A DNA stretch of 49,856 bases from Azospirillum halopraeferens DSM 3675. GTDB taxonomy: Bacteria > Pseudomonadota > Alphaproteobacteria > Azospirillales > Azospirillaceae. Within the stretch, counting starts at the first letter, position 1. The number at the start of each line of letters is the position of its first letter. Under the pieces are notes generated by a model, which had not been told where the DNA came from, ran no database searches, and saw only the letters and a program-made list of their open reading frames with translations. The DNA lies in contig NZ_AUCF01000038.1 in assembly GCF_000429625.1 (NCBI RefSeq), forward strand, positions 1 through 49,856, in the 5' to 3' direction. Made by a program: the position numbers and the translations under genes. Of the stretch, positions 28,097-38,194 are shown piece after piece.

Positions 28097-28599
28097 TGCG
28101 CCAGCGCCCGCAGGCGCAGCAGGGCGATGCGCTCCACCTCGTCCAGGGCGGTGGCAAACTCGGTGTCGGGGTCGTTGGCCACCCGGCGCTCGAAGGCGGC
28201 CAGGATCTCGTCGCGCCGCCGCCCCCGGACCGCCATGATGAAGGGGAAGCCGAAGCGCGCCCTGTAAGCGTCGTTCAGGGCGGTGAAGCGGGCGAACTCC
28301 TCGGGCGTGCAGCGGTCGAGCCCGGCCGACGCCTGTTCGGCCGTGGAGTCCGCGGTGAGGCCGCCGGCCACCGCCAGCCGCCCGGCCAGGTCGGGGTGCG
28401 CGTGCAGCACGGCCAGTTGCCGGTCCCGCCCGGCGGCGCGGAAGACGGCGCACATCGCCGCGTGCAGGGCGTCGGTGCCGTCACCGGCGGCCGGCGGGCC
28501 GGCGTCCCACACCGCCGCGGCAATCCATGGCGAATGCTCGAACACGCCGCCATAGGTGGCAAGAAAGCGTTCCCGGTCCATGCCGGCAGGGGTCGTCAT
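28093..28599 (-). CDS. uraD: OHCU decarboxylase
   Basis: UraD decarboxylates 2-oxo-4-hydroxy-4-carboxy-5-ureidoimidazoline to S-allantoin, the last step of urate oxidation. The 168-residue product shows the catalytic-His region AHPDLAGRLA and the conserved ALNDAYRARFGFPFIMAVRG. Both length and motifs fit the family. The ATG at 28599 has GGAGG eight bases upstream; a TTG at 28617 is also in frame. It is the first gene of the minus-strand arm uraD-allC-M20. A hydroxyisourate hydrolase gene is not in the window. Confidence 0.93.
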   Translation of the reverse strand: MTTPAGMDRERFLATYGGVFEHSPWIAAAVWDAGPPAAGDGTDALHAAMCAVFRAAGRDRQLAVLHAHPDLAGRLAVAGGLTADSTAEQASAGLDRCTPEEFARFTALNDAYRARFGFPFIMAVRGRRRDEILAAFERRVANDPDTEFATALDEVERIALLRLRALAQ

Positions 28600-28689
28600 C
28601 CGTGGGGCCTCCGCCAAAGGAAGACCCCACCATAGCCGGGACCGGCGGCGGACACCTTACGGAATGCTTTGAAACTGTTTTCTCGGGGA

Positions 28690-29205
28690 TCAGGTCGCGC
28701 CGGAACGGACGAAGCGGGCGAAATCCCGATCCTCCACCAGGATGTGCTCGCGCATCCACAGCTTGACGAACTCCGCGACGACCAGCAGGGACGTGCGCTC
28801 CTGCGGCAGCCGGTCCAGCCGGGCCACCGTCGCGCGCAGCCCGGTGTGGAGCGTCCGGTGGCGGTCCAGACCGGTGTAGCCGAACCGGGCCATCGCCTCC
28901 TCCTCGTCGTGGAAGTGGAGGTCGGCGTAACGGATCAGGTCCCGCGCCATGCTGTCCAGAAGGTGGATCGACCCGCCCCGTTCCACGGCGTGCACGAAGT
29001 CCCCGTGCAGCGCGAACAGGCTGCGGTGCTGTTCGTCGATCCGTTCGATGCCGGTCTCGTAGGAGGGATGCCAGATCAGGCAGGCGGCCGGCGGCATGCC
29101 GGGCGGCCGGCGCAGGGGGGTGAAGGGACCGGGCTCCATGTCCGCGTCATGGCCCATCAACGGCTCCCGTCCGGGTTCAATAACGGCAAGCTGCATGGCT
29201 GACAT
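28690..29205 (-). CDS. Bacteriohemerythrin
   Basis: The 171-residue protein is a soluble di-iron O2-binding hemerythrin. All usual ligands can be placed: His60 (IDEQHRSLF), His97 and Glu101 (HFHDEEEAM), His116 and His120 (HRTLH), and His154 with Asp159 (REHILVEDRDF). About 40 residues before the domain are not conserved and rich in Pro and Met. The start is weakly supported: ATG 29205 or 29196, neither with a strong ribosome binding site. It sits alone between uraD and puuD. It may buffer or sense oxygen; a link with the oxygen-linked urate oxidation beside it is speculative. Confidence 0.9.
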   Translation of the reverse strand: MSAMQLAVIEPGREPLMGHDADMEPGPFTPLRRPPGMPPAACLIWHPSYETGIERIDEQHRSLFALHGDFVHAVERGGSIHLLDSMARDLIRYADLHFHDEEEAMARFGYTGLDRHRTLHTGLRATVARLDRLPQERTSLLVVAEFVKLWMREHILVEDRDFARFVRSGAT

Positions 29206-29545
29206 CCATCCGAGACCCGCCCAAGAAGGAAAATATGCGCCTGATCTCGTTCCAAAACCATCATCCGTAAGAAGGAGAACGGCGCACACTGTCCCTTTGT
29301 ATGCGGAGAAGGAGTGTCAGGGGCTGCGTTATGCTCTCACAGTGGCGTTTGAATTCTCTGCCCGATTGTGACGGTTTCTTCGTTTCCGGGCGGCGAATTT
29401 TTCTTCCGGCAACGCCGGGTGGCGATCCGGCGGGAACGCCGCCTTTCGGAAATTTTTGAAGCAGTTGGCGATCGCAGCCACCGTTCCGGCGCGTGCGGGG
29501 GGTGGTAGAAAGGAAAGGGACGGACGGGGAGCGAAGGGGGCGGCG
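29206..29545. other. Divergent intergenic region bacteriohemerythrin / puuD
   Basis: This 340-bp stretch is less GC-rich than the genes. It must hold promoters in both directions. It contains GC-rich repeats of CCGG/CGCC type around 29385-29450 and an AT-rich piece TTTCGGAAATTTTTGAAG near 29444-29461. No convincing promoter pair, RNA gene or ORF was found. Confidence 0.5.
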
Positions 29546-30754
29546 ATGGATGTGATGGCGGATGCGGCGGCGTGGGACTGGGTGAACTTCATGGTGCGCT
29601 GGCTGCACGTGGTGGCGGCCGTGGCCTGGATCGGCTCGTCCTTCTACTTTATCCACCTGGACGCCAGCCTGCGGCGGCGCGACCACCTGCCGGCCGGCAC
29701 CGCCGGCGAGGCGTGGCAGATCCATGGCGGCGGCTTCTACAACATGGTGAAGTACACGGTGGCGCCGCCGCACCTGCCGGCGGAGCTGACCTGGTTCAAG
29801 TGGGAGGCCTACACCACCTGGATCAGCGGCTTCGCCCTGATGGTGGTGCTGTACTACCGCAGCGCCGACCTTCTGCTGGTCGACCCCGACGTGCTGGCGC
29901 TGGAACCCTGGCAGGCGGTGGCGATCTCCGTGGGTCTGCTGGTGCTGGGCTGGGTGGTGTACGACCGGATGTGCCGGTCGCCCCTGGGCCGCGACGACGG
30001 CCGGCTGGCGGCGGCGGGCTTCGTGTTCCTGGTGGCGACGGCCTGGGTGACGACGCAGGTGTTCAGCGGCCGCGGCGCCCTGTTGCAGATGGGAGCGCTG
30101 ATCGGGACGATGATGGCGGCCAACGTGGCCATGGTCATCATTCCCAACCAGCGCCGCACCGTGGCGGCCATGCTGCGCGGCGAGGCGCCGGACCCGGCAT
30201 TGGGCCGGGCGGCGAAGCAGCGCTCGCTGCACAACAACTACCTGACGCTGCCGGTCGTCTTCCTGATGATCTCCAACCACTACCCGCTGGCCTTCGCGAC
30301 CCCGTACAACTGGGTGATCGTGGCGCTGGTGCTTGTCGTCGGGGCGGCCATCCGCCACTTCTTCAACAGCCGCCACGCCGGCAAGTCGACGCCCTGGTGG
30401 ACCTGGGGCGTCGCCGTCGCCGGCATGGCCGCCGCCGCCTGGCTGGGCGGCGTCGGCCCGACCCGGCCGGTGCAGACGGCCGCGGCGTCCCCGGTGACCT
30501 TCGCCCACGTGGAGGAGATCGTCCTGTCCCGCTGCAGCATGTGCCACACCGCATCCCCCGTGTGGGAGGGCCTTCCCGCCGCCCCCCGCGGCGTCGTCCT
30601 CGACAGCCCCGAGGCGATCCGCCGCCACGCCGGCCCCATCGGCATCCACGCCGGCCTGAGCACGGCCATGCCTCCGGCCAACGTCACGCAGATGACCGAT
30701 GCGGAGCGCCGCGTGCTCGCCCTGTGGGCGGCCGACCCCGCGGCGGTCCGGTGA
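29546..30754 (+). CDS. puuD: Membrane-bound urate hydroxylase PuuD with cytochrome c domain
   Basis: PuuD oxidises urate to 5-hydroxyisourate in the membrane, passing electrons to its cytochrome c domain rather than making H2O2. The 402-residue product has about eight membrane helices (starting WVNFMVRWLHVVAAVAWIGS), conserved HGGGFYNMVKY and FKWEAYTTWISGF blocks, and SRHAG before the last helix. A C-terminal cytochrome c domain carries the heme motif CSMCH (Cys330, Cys333, His334) and a likely Met ligand in TAMPPANV. The ATG at 29546 was preferred over an upstream in-frame codon because the protein then begins as the family does. The guaD start overlaps its stop. Confidence 0.94.
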   Translation: MDVMADAAAWDWVNFMVRWLHVVAAVAWIGSSFYFIHLDASLRRRDHLPAGTAGEAWQIHGGGFYNMVKYTVAPPHLPAELTWFKWEAYTTWISGFALMVVLYYRSADLLLVDPDVLALEPWQAVAISVGLLVLGWVVYDRMCRSPLGRDDGRLAAAGFVFLVATAWVTTQVFSGRGALLQMGALIGTMMAANVAMVIIPNQRRTVAAMLRGEAPDPALGRAAKQRSLHNNYLTLPVVFLMISNHYPLAFATPYNWVIVALVLVVGAAIRHFFNSRHAGKSTPWWTWGVAVAGMAAAAWLGGVGPTRPVQTAAASPVTFAHVEEIVLSRCSMCHTASPVWEGLPAAPRGVVLDSPEAIRRHAGPIGIHAGLSTAMPPANVTQMTDAERRVLALWAADPAAVR

Positions 30755-32118
30755 GCGTGACCGGGACCGAGAACGGGGCGGGCAGCGCTCCGGCCGCCCT
30801 GCGCGGGCGCCTGCTCAGCATCACCGCTGACCCGGCGGGGCCGGGCGACACGCCCGGTTTCCTCTATCTGGAGGACGGGATGCTGCTGATGGCGGACGGG
30901 CGCATCACCGCCGTCGGCCCGGCGGACGCGATGGCGCGGCGGCTGCCGGCGGGGGCGGTGGTCGACCATTTCCCCGACGACCTGATCGTGCCGGGCTTCA
31001 TCGACACCCACATCCATTTCCCGCAGACGCAGGTGATCGCCTCCTACGGCGCGCAGCTCCTGGACTGGCTCAACACCTACACGTTCCCCGCCGAACAGCG
31101 CTACGCCGACCCCGCCCGGGCCGCCGCCGACGCCCGCTTCTTCGTGGAGGAGCTGCTGCGCAACGGCACCACCACCGCCGTCTGCTACGGCTCTGTCCAC
31201 CCGCAGTCGGTGGACGCGCTGTTCACGGCGGCCGAGGCGCGGGGCATGGGGCTGGTGGCGGGCAAGGTGATGATGGACCGCAACGCGCCCGCCGCCCTGA
31301 CCGACACGGCCGAGCGCGGCTATGCCGAGAGCCGGGACCTGATCGCGCGCTGGCACGGGCGGGGGCGCCAGCGCTACGCGGTGACGCCGCGGTTCGCCAT
31401 CACCTCCACCCCCGCCCAGCTCGACGCCGCCGGGGCGCTGCTGAAGGAGTTCCCGGACGTCCACCTGCAAACCCACCTGTCGGAGAACCCGGACGAGATC
31501 GCCGCCGTGCGCGCCCTGTTCCCCGCGGCGGCGAGCTACACCGACGTCTACGACCGCCACGGGCTGCTCGGCCCGCGCTCCCTGTTCGGCCATTGCCTGC
31601 ACCTGGAGGAGGCGGAGCTGCGCCGCCTGTCCGAAACCGGATCGGTGGCGGTGTTCTGCCCCACGTCGAACCTGTTCATCGGCAGCGGCCTGTTCGATGC
31701 CGCGGCCATGGAGCGGCCCGACCGGCCGGTGCGCACGGCCCTGGCCACCGACGTGGGTGGCGGCACCTCCTATTCCATGTTGCGGACCGCGGCGGAGGCG
31801 TACAAGGTTCTGCAACTGCGCGGCCGGAACCTGCCCGCGCTCGCCGCCCTGCACCGGATGACGCGGGGTAACGCCGCGGCGCTCGGCCTGGAGGGGGAGG
31901 TGGGGGCGCTGGAGCCCGGGCGCTGGGCCGACGCGGTGGTGCTGGACGCCCGCGCCACCCCGGCCATGGCGCACCGGATGGCCGCCATCGACGGCGACCC
32001 GGAGGAGGAGCTGTTCGTGCTGATGACGCTCGGCGACGACCGGGCGGTGCGCGCCACCTACGTGCAGGGGCGCCGTGTTCACGACCGCGCGTCGGATTCC
32101 GCTCGCCACGCGGGCTGA
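30751..32118 (+). CDS. guaD: Guanine deaminase
   Basis: GuaD deaminates guanine to xanthine, feeding the urate pathway. The 455-residue amidohydrolase has metal-binding THIHFPQ (HxH), the substrate-binding His region LQTHLSEN, GHCLHL, and the catalytic Asp in LATDVGGGTSYSM. The GTG start overlaps the puuD stop (GTGA), so expression is probably coupled. It has a C-terminal LEPGRWADAVVLD strand block as in the family. Confidence 0.93.
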   Translation: MSVTGTENGAGSAPAALRGRLLSITADPAGPGDTPGFLYLEDGMLLMADGRITAVGPADAMARRLPAGAVVDHFPDDLIVPGFIDTHIHFPQTQVIASYGAQLLDWLNTYTFPAEQRYADPARAAADARFFVEELLRNGTTTAVCYGSVHPQSVDALFTAAEARGMGLVAGKVMMDRNAPAALTDTAERGYAESRDLIARWHGRGRQRYAVTPRFAITSTPAQLDAAGALLKEFPDVHLQTHLSENPDEIAAVRALFPAAASYTDVYDRHGLLGPRSLFGHCLHLEEAELRRLSETGSVAVFCPTSNLFIGSGLFDAAAMERPDRPVRTALATDVGGGTSYSMLRTAAEAYKVLQLRGRNLPALAALHRMTRGNAAALGLEGEVGALEPGRWADAVVLDARATPAMAHRMAAIDGDPEEELFVLMTLGDDRAVRATYVQGRRVHDRASDSARHAG

Positions 32119-32172
32119 AAACGTGGAAACTCGTCCGCATCGTGGAAGATGGCACCCGGGGAGGGGCGGACG

Positions 32173-33045
32173 ATGGCGAAGGGTCGGCAGGCGGAGACGG
32201 TGCGCGCGCGCGTCAGGACGGTGGCGGAGCGCGGCGGTGCGGCGGACAAGGGCGCGGCGGCCGACAAGAGCGGCCAGGTGCAATCCCTGCAACGCGCGCT
32301 GGCCATCCTGCAAACCCTGGCCAACAGCCACGACGGCCTGACCCTGACCGAACTGTCGCAGACCGTGGGGCTCGCCCCCTCCACCACGCACCGGCTGCTG
32401 ACCACGCTCCAGCAGCAGCAGTTCGCCCGGTTCGACCCCATCGGCAACGTCTGGCAGGTGGGGGTGGGGGCCTTCACCGTCGGCAACGCCTTCGTGCGCA
32501 CCCGCGACGTGGCGCTGATGGCGCGGCCGGTCATGCGCCAGCTCATGGAGGACAGCGGGGAGACCGTGAACCTCTACGTGGAGGACGGCGGCGAGGCCAT
32601 GTGCCTGACCCAGATCGAGTGCCGGCAGCTCATGCGCGCCATCGCCCGGCCGGGCGGCCGGGTGAAGATGCACTGCTCCTCGGTGGGCAAGGCGATCCTC
32701 GCCTGGCTGCCCGACCGCGACGTCACCAAGGTGCTGGAACGCCACGGCCTGCCGGCCTTCACCGAACACACCATCGCCACCCCGCGGGGCCTGCGCGACG
32801 ATCTTGCCCGCATCCGCGCGCGCGGCTACGCGGTGGACGACGAGGAGCACGCGGTGGGTATGCGCTGCGTGGCCGCCCCCATCTTCGACGAACACGGCCG
32901 CCCCGGCGCCGCCATCTCCGTCTCCGGCCCCGCCGCCCGCATCGACGACGGCCGCCTGGCGCTCGTGGGCTCCCTGGTGGTGGAGGCGGCGCGCACGGTC
33001 ACGCACGAGCTGGGCGGTCTGTCGGCGACCCGCGCCGCCTCGTAA
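32173..33045 (+). CDS. IclR-family transcriptional regulator
   Basis: The 290-residue protein has about 30 basic, Ala-rich residues, then an IclR winged helix-turn-helix (LTLTELSQTVGLAPSTTHRLL) and an effector-binding domain (KMHCSSVGKAILAWLP, GMRCVAAPIFDEHGRPGAAISVSGP). ATG 32173 is preferred for the GGGGAGGGG upstream; ATG 32149 is in frame. It lies between guaD and gcl, all on the plus strand. By analogy with AllR, an IclR-family repressor that controls gcl in E. coli, it likely controls this glyoxylate operon. The inverted repeats at 33053-33078 and 35867-35887 are candidate sites. The effector is inferred to be glyoxylate-like. Confidence 0.88.
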   Translation: MAKGRQAETVRARVRTVAERGGAADKGAAADKSGQVQSLQRALAILQTLANSHDGLTLTELSQTVGLAPSTTHRLLTTLQQQQFARFDPIGNVWQVGVGAFTVGNAFVRTRDVALMARPVMRQLMEDSGETVNLYVEDGGEAMCLTQIECRQLMRAIARPGGRVKMHCSSVGKAILAWLPDRDVTKVLERHGLPAFTEHTIATPRGLRDDLARIRARGYAVDDEEHAVGMRCVAAPIFDEHGRPGAAISVSGPAARIDDGRLALVGSLVVEAARTVTHELGGLSATRAAS

Positions 33046-33052
33046 GAGACGC

Positions 33053-33078
33053 TTCCGGTTCTATTTAACTCACCGGAA
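33053..33078. promoter_or_regulatory. Inverted repeat upstream of gcl
   Basis: TTCCGGT (33053-33059) and ACCGGAA (33072-33078) are perfect inverted repeats around a 12-bp AT-rich core, 8 nt after the IclR-type regulator stop and about 120 bp before gcl. The next part of the gap, to about 33130, is AT-rich and probably holds the gcl promoter. It could be an operator or, with no T-run, less likely a terminator. Confidence 0.45.
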
Positions 33079-33196
33079 ACAAATGATAAAACGCCGAAAT
33101 TCCACATCACGAAAACGCTTCCATACCATCTTGCGCGATGCGCCCCTCCCGGCCTAGCCTTGTCGTCAGGACATCGCACAAAGGGAGGGACCAACG

Positions 33197-34966
<1,770 letters not shown>

Positions 34967-34971
34967 CATCC

Positions 34972-34990
34972 GGCCCCGCGGGGACCGGCA
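34972..34990 (+). other. GC-rich hairpin between gcl and hyi
   Basis: CCGGCCCCGCGGGGACCGG, centred on the palindrome CCCCGCGGGG, lies in the 51-nt gap between gcl and hyi. It may set relative expression or transcript ends. No T-run follows. Confidence 0.3.
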
Positions 34991-35017
34991 GCCAAGAACC
35001 TTCAGGGAGAACGAACG

Positions 35018-35815
35018 ATGGCGAAATTCGCAGCCAACCTGTCGATGCTCTACACCGACATCGACTTCCTCGACCGCTTCGATGCGGCGGCGAAGGACGG
35101 CTTCACCGGGGTCGAGTACCTGTTCCCCTACGCCTTCGCCAAAGAGGACCTGGTGGAGCGCCTGCGGCGCAACGGGCTGACGCAGGTGCTGCACAACCTT
35201 CCCGCCGGCGACTGGGACAAGGGCGAGCGCGGCATCGCCTGCCTGCCCGACCGCGTCGAGGAGTTCCGGGAGGGCGTGGACCGCGCCATCGCGTACGCCA
35301 CGGCGCTCGGCTGCACGCAGGTCAACTGCCTGGCCGGCAAGGCACCCGAGGGCGTGTCCGCCGACACGGCCATGCAGACCTTCGTCGACAACCTGAAGTT
35401 CGCGGCGCCGCGCCTCCGGGACGCCGGCATCCGCCTGCTGGTGGAGCCGATCAACACCCGCGACATTCCCGGCTTCTTCCTGAACACCTCGCGACAGGCG
35501 GAACGGGTGCTGGACGCCGTCGGCTCCGATAACCTGTTCATTCAGTACGACGTCTATCACATGCAGATCATGGAAGGGGACCTGATCCCGACCATCCAGC
35601 GTCTGCTGGCGAAGATCGCCCACGTGCAGATCGCCGACAATCCCGGGCGCAACGAGCCGGGGACCGGCGAGATCAACTATCCCAACATCTTCGCGGCGCT
35701 CGACCGGCTGGGCTATCAGGGCTGGATCGGCTGCGAGTACAAGCCGGCGGGCAAGACCACCGACGGTCTCGGCTGGTACGCTCCCTACTGCATCAAGCCC
35801 GAGCCGGTCGCCTGA
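35018..35815 (+). CDS. hyi: Hydroxypyruvate isomerase
   Basis: Hyi interconverts hydroxypyruvate and tartronate semialdehyde. The 265-residue TIM-barrel protein has the xylose-isomerase-like family motifs GVEYLFPY, LLVEPINTRDIPGFFLN, QYDVYHMQIMEGD, IADNPGRNEPGTGEINY and GCEYKPAG, all typical of Hyi. The length is normal. It has an AGGGAGAAC ribosome binding site and lies between gcl and glxR. Confidence 0.95.
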   Translation: MAKFAANLSMLYTDIDFLDRFDAAAKDGFTGVEYLFPYAFAKEDLVERLRRNGLTQVLHNLPAGDWDKGERGIACLPDRVEEFREGVDRAIAYATALGCTQVNCLAGKAPEGVSADTAMQTFVDNLKFAAPRLRDAGIRLLVEPINTRDIPGFFLNTSRQAERVLDAVGSDNLFIQYDVYHMQIMEGDLIPTIQRLLAKIAHVQIADNPGRNEPGTGEINYPNIFAALDRLGYQGWIGCEYKPAGKTTDGLGWYAPYCIKPEPVA

Positions 35816-35866
35816 TACGGCCGGAAAAAGATCCGTTCCGTTGGTTTCCAGCCGTGAAGCCCGACA

Positions 35867-35887
35867 GATCAATGCTTTGCATTGATC
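35867..35887. promoter_or_regulatory. Perfect inverted repeat upstream of glxR
   Basis: GATCAATGC (35867-35875) and GCATTGATC (35879-35887) are perfect 9-bp arms around TTT, in the 123-bp gap between hyi and glxR, about 50 bp before the glxR start. It may be an operator for the IclR- or LysR-type regulator nearby, or an RNA hairpin. A matching site was not seen elsewhere in the window. Confidence 0.5.
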
Positions 35888-35938
35888 GATCGGGTCATAC
35901 CGACAGCCGACAATCGATATTTGCGGAGGAGAGACGCT

Positions 35939-36844
35939 ATGAAGGTGGGATTCATCGGCCTCGGCATCATGGGCCGCCCCATGGCCGGTCACCTGATTAA
36001 CGGTGGCCACACCCTGTTCGCCTACGACATCAACCCGGTCCCGGCGGATCTGGTGGCGGCCGGCGCCACCGCGTGCACCAGCGGCCGCGACGTGGCGGAG
36101 AAGGCGGACGTCATCATCACCATGGTGCCCGACACCCCCCATGTGGAGGCGGCGCTGTTCGGTGAGAACGGCGTGGCAGCGGGCCTGACGGCCGGCAAGA
36201 CCGTGGTCGACATGTCCTCGATCTCGCCCATCGCCACCAAGGGCTTCGCCAGGCGCATCAACGAGCTGGGCTGCGACTACCTGGACGCCCCGGTGTCGGG
36301 CGGCGAGGTGGGGGCGAAGGCGGCGTCGCTGACCATCATGGTCGGCGGCCCGGACGCCGCCTTCGAAAAGGTGAAGCCCCTGTTCGAGCTGATGGGCAAG
36401 AACATCACGCTCGTCGGCGGCAACGGCGACGGCCAGACCACCAAGGTCGCCAACCAGATCATCGTCGCGCTGAACATCGAGGCGGTGGCCGAGGCCCTGC
36501 TGTTCGCCTCCAAGGCCGGTGCCGATCCGGCCAAGGTGCGCCAGGCGCTGATGGGTGGGTTCGCCAACTCCCGCGTGCTGGAGGTGCACGGGGAGCGCAT
36601 GGTGAAGCGCACCTTCAACCCCGGCTTCCGCATCGAGCTGCACCAGAAGGACCTGAACCTGGCTCTGTCCGGTGCCCGCGCGCTGGGCCTCAGCCTGCCC
36701 AACACGGCGACGGCGCAGGAGCTGTTCAACGCCTGCGCGGCCAACGGCGGCAGCGGCTGGGACCATTCCGCCATGGTCCGCGCCCTGGAGATGCTGGCCA
36801 ACCACGAAGTCGCCCCGACGCCGCAGGCGGTGGCGGCGGAGTAA
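35939..36844 (+). CDS. glxR: Tartronate semialdehyde reductase
   Basis: GlxR reduces tartronate semialdehyde to D-glycerate with NAD(P)H. The 301-residue beta-hydroxyacid dehydrogenase has the Rossmann motif GFIGLGIMGRPMAGHL, the substrate-binding DAPVSGGEVGAKAASLTIMVGG and the catalytic Lys in GQTTKVANQI. The C-terminus FRIELHQKDLNLAL is also typical. The ATG at 35939 follows GGAGGAGAG; upstream in-frame codons are not supported. Confidence 0.95.
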   Translation: MKVGFIGLGIMGRPMAGHLINGGHTLFAYDINPVPADLVAAGATACTSGRDVAEKADVIITMVPDTPHVEAALFGENGVAAGLTAGKTVVDMSSISPIATKGFARRINELGCDYLDAPVSGGEVGAKAASLTIMVGGPDAAFEKVKPLFELMGKNITLVGGNGDGQTTKVANQIIVALNIEAVAEALLFASKAGADPAKVRQALMGGFANSRVLEVHGERMVKRTFNPGFRIELHQKDLNLALSGARALGLSLPNTATAQELFNACAANGGSGWDHSAMVRALEMLANHEVAPTPQAVAAE

Positions 36845-36858
36845 GCTGTCCTCAGCCT

Positions 36859-36884
36859 CCTCCCCCGCCCGGAGGCGGGGGAGG
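36859..36884 (+). repeat. 11-bp GC-rich hairpin between glxR and ttuD, REP-like
   Basis: CCTCCCCCGCC (36859-36869) and GGCGGGGGAGG (36874-36884) form a perfect 11-bp stem with loop CGGA. Similar short palindromes are dispersed in many GC-rich genomes. No other copy was seen in this window. It may end or stabilise the transcript, but it lies inside an apparent operon. Confidence 0.4.
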
Positions 36885-36909
36885 GCCATCGAAGCGAACG
36901 GAGGCACCC

Positions 36910-38175
36910 ATGGAAACCCCCCGGCACCTGCTGGAAGCCATGTTCCGGGCCGCGGTGGATGCGGCGCTGCCGGCGGTCTGCGTGCCGCCGCACCTGCCGG
37001 CCCCGCCGAAGGGGCGCACCGTGGTGGTGGGGGCCGGCAAGGCCGCGGCGTCCATGGCGAAGGCGGTGGAGGACCACTGGCCGGGTGACCTCGGCGGCCT
37101 GGTGGTGACCCGCTACGGCCACGGCGTGGCGACGGAACGGATCGCGGTGGTCGAAGCCTCCCACCCCGTGCCCGACGCGGCCGGCGAGGCGGCGGCGCGG
37201 CGCATCCTGGAGACGGTCGGCGGCCTCGGCCCCGACGATCTGGTGCTGTGCCTGATCTCGGGCGGCGGCTCGGCCCTGCTGGCGGCGCCGGCGGCGGGGC
37301 TGACGGTGGCCGACAAGCAGACGGTGGCCAGGGCCCTGCTGCGCTCGGGCGCCGACATCACCGAGATGAACTGCGTGCGCAAGCACCTGTCGGCGGTCAA
37401 GGGCGGCCGGCTGGCCCTGGCGGCGCACCCGGCGCGGGTGGTGTCGCTGGTGATCTCCGACGTGCCCGGCGACGATCTGTCGGTCATCGCCTCGGGCCCC
37501 ACGGTCGCCGATCCCACCAGCTTCGCCGACGCCCGCGCGGTGATCGCCAAGTACGCCATCGACCTGCCGCCCGCCGTCAAGGCCCACCTGGAGCGCGGCG
37601 AGGGCGAGACGCCCAAGCCCGGCGACCCGCGGCTGGCCGGCGCGCAGACCCTTCTGGTGGCCACGCCGCAGGCGTCCCTGGAGGCCGCTGCGGCGGTGGC
37701 GCGCGCGGCCGGGGTGACGCCGCTGATCCTCGGCGATTCCATCGAGGGGGAGGCGCGCGAGGTGGCCCGGGTGCACGCCGCCATCGCCCGCCAGGCGGCG
37801 CGCTTCGGCCAGCCGGCGGCGGCGCCGTGCGTGATCCTGTCCGGCGGCGAGACGACGGTGACCGTGCGCGGCACGGGCCGCGGCGGGCGCAACGCGGAGT
37901 TCCTGCTGGCCCTGGCGGTGGCGCTGGACAGCGCGCCGTCGGTGTGGGCGGTGGCGGCGGACACCGACGGCATCGACGGCACCGAGGACAACGCCGGCGC
38001 CATCCTCACCCCCGACACCCTGGCCCGCGCCGCGGCGGCGGGGGTGCGGGCGAAGGAGCGGCTGGCCGACAACGACGGCTATTCGTTCTTCCGCAGCGTC
38101 GGCGACCTCCTGGTCACCGGGCCGACGCTCACCAACGTCAACGATTTCCGCGCGATCCTGATCGACGCGCCGTAA
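36910..38175 (+). CDS. ttuD: Glycerate 2-kinase (TtuD/MOFRL type)
   Basis: This enzyme phosphorylates D-glycerate, most likely to 2-phosphoglycerate, completing entry of glyoxylate carbon into lower glycolysis. The 421-residue product has the N-terminal DUF4147 domain (VVVGAGKAAASMAKAVEDHW, LCLISGGGSALLAAP, CVRKHLSAVKGGRLA, SDVPGDDLSVIASGPT) and the C-terminal MOFRL domain (LSGGETTVTVRGTGRGGRNAEF, DTDGIDGTEDNAGA). It lies 65 nt after glxR, after the REP-like hairpin. Confidence 0.95.
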   Translation: METPRHLLEAMFRAAVDAALPAVCVPPHLPAPPKGRTVVVGAGKAAASMAKAVEDHWPGDLGGLVVTRYGHGVATERIAVVEASHPVPDAAGEAAARRILETVGGLGPDDLVLCLISGGGSALLAAPAAGLTVADKQTVARALLRSGADITEMNCVRKHLSAVKGGRLALAAHPARVVSLVISDVPGDDLSVIASGPTVADPTSFADARAVIAKYAIDLPPAVKAHLERGEGETPKPGDPRLAGAQTLLVATPQASLEAAAAVARAAGVTPLILGDSIEGEAREVARVHAAIARQAARFGQPAAAPCVILSGGETTVTVRGTGRGGRNAEFLLALAVALDSAPSVWAVAADTDGIDGTEDNAGAILTPDTLARAAAAGVRAKERLADNDGYSFFRSVGDLLVTGPTLTNVNDFRAILIDAP

Positions 38176-38194
38176 CCAGCAGGAGGGAACACCC

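Noticed and set aside
29225..29245. Possible FNR-type box between the hemerythrin and puuD genes
   Set aside because: The sequence resembles TTG-N-ATCA only loosely and lacks the symmetric TTGAT-N4-ATCAA. It is not evidence for oxygen control.
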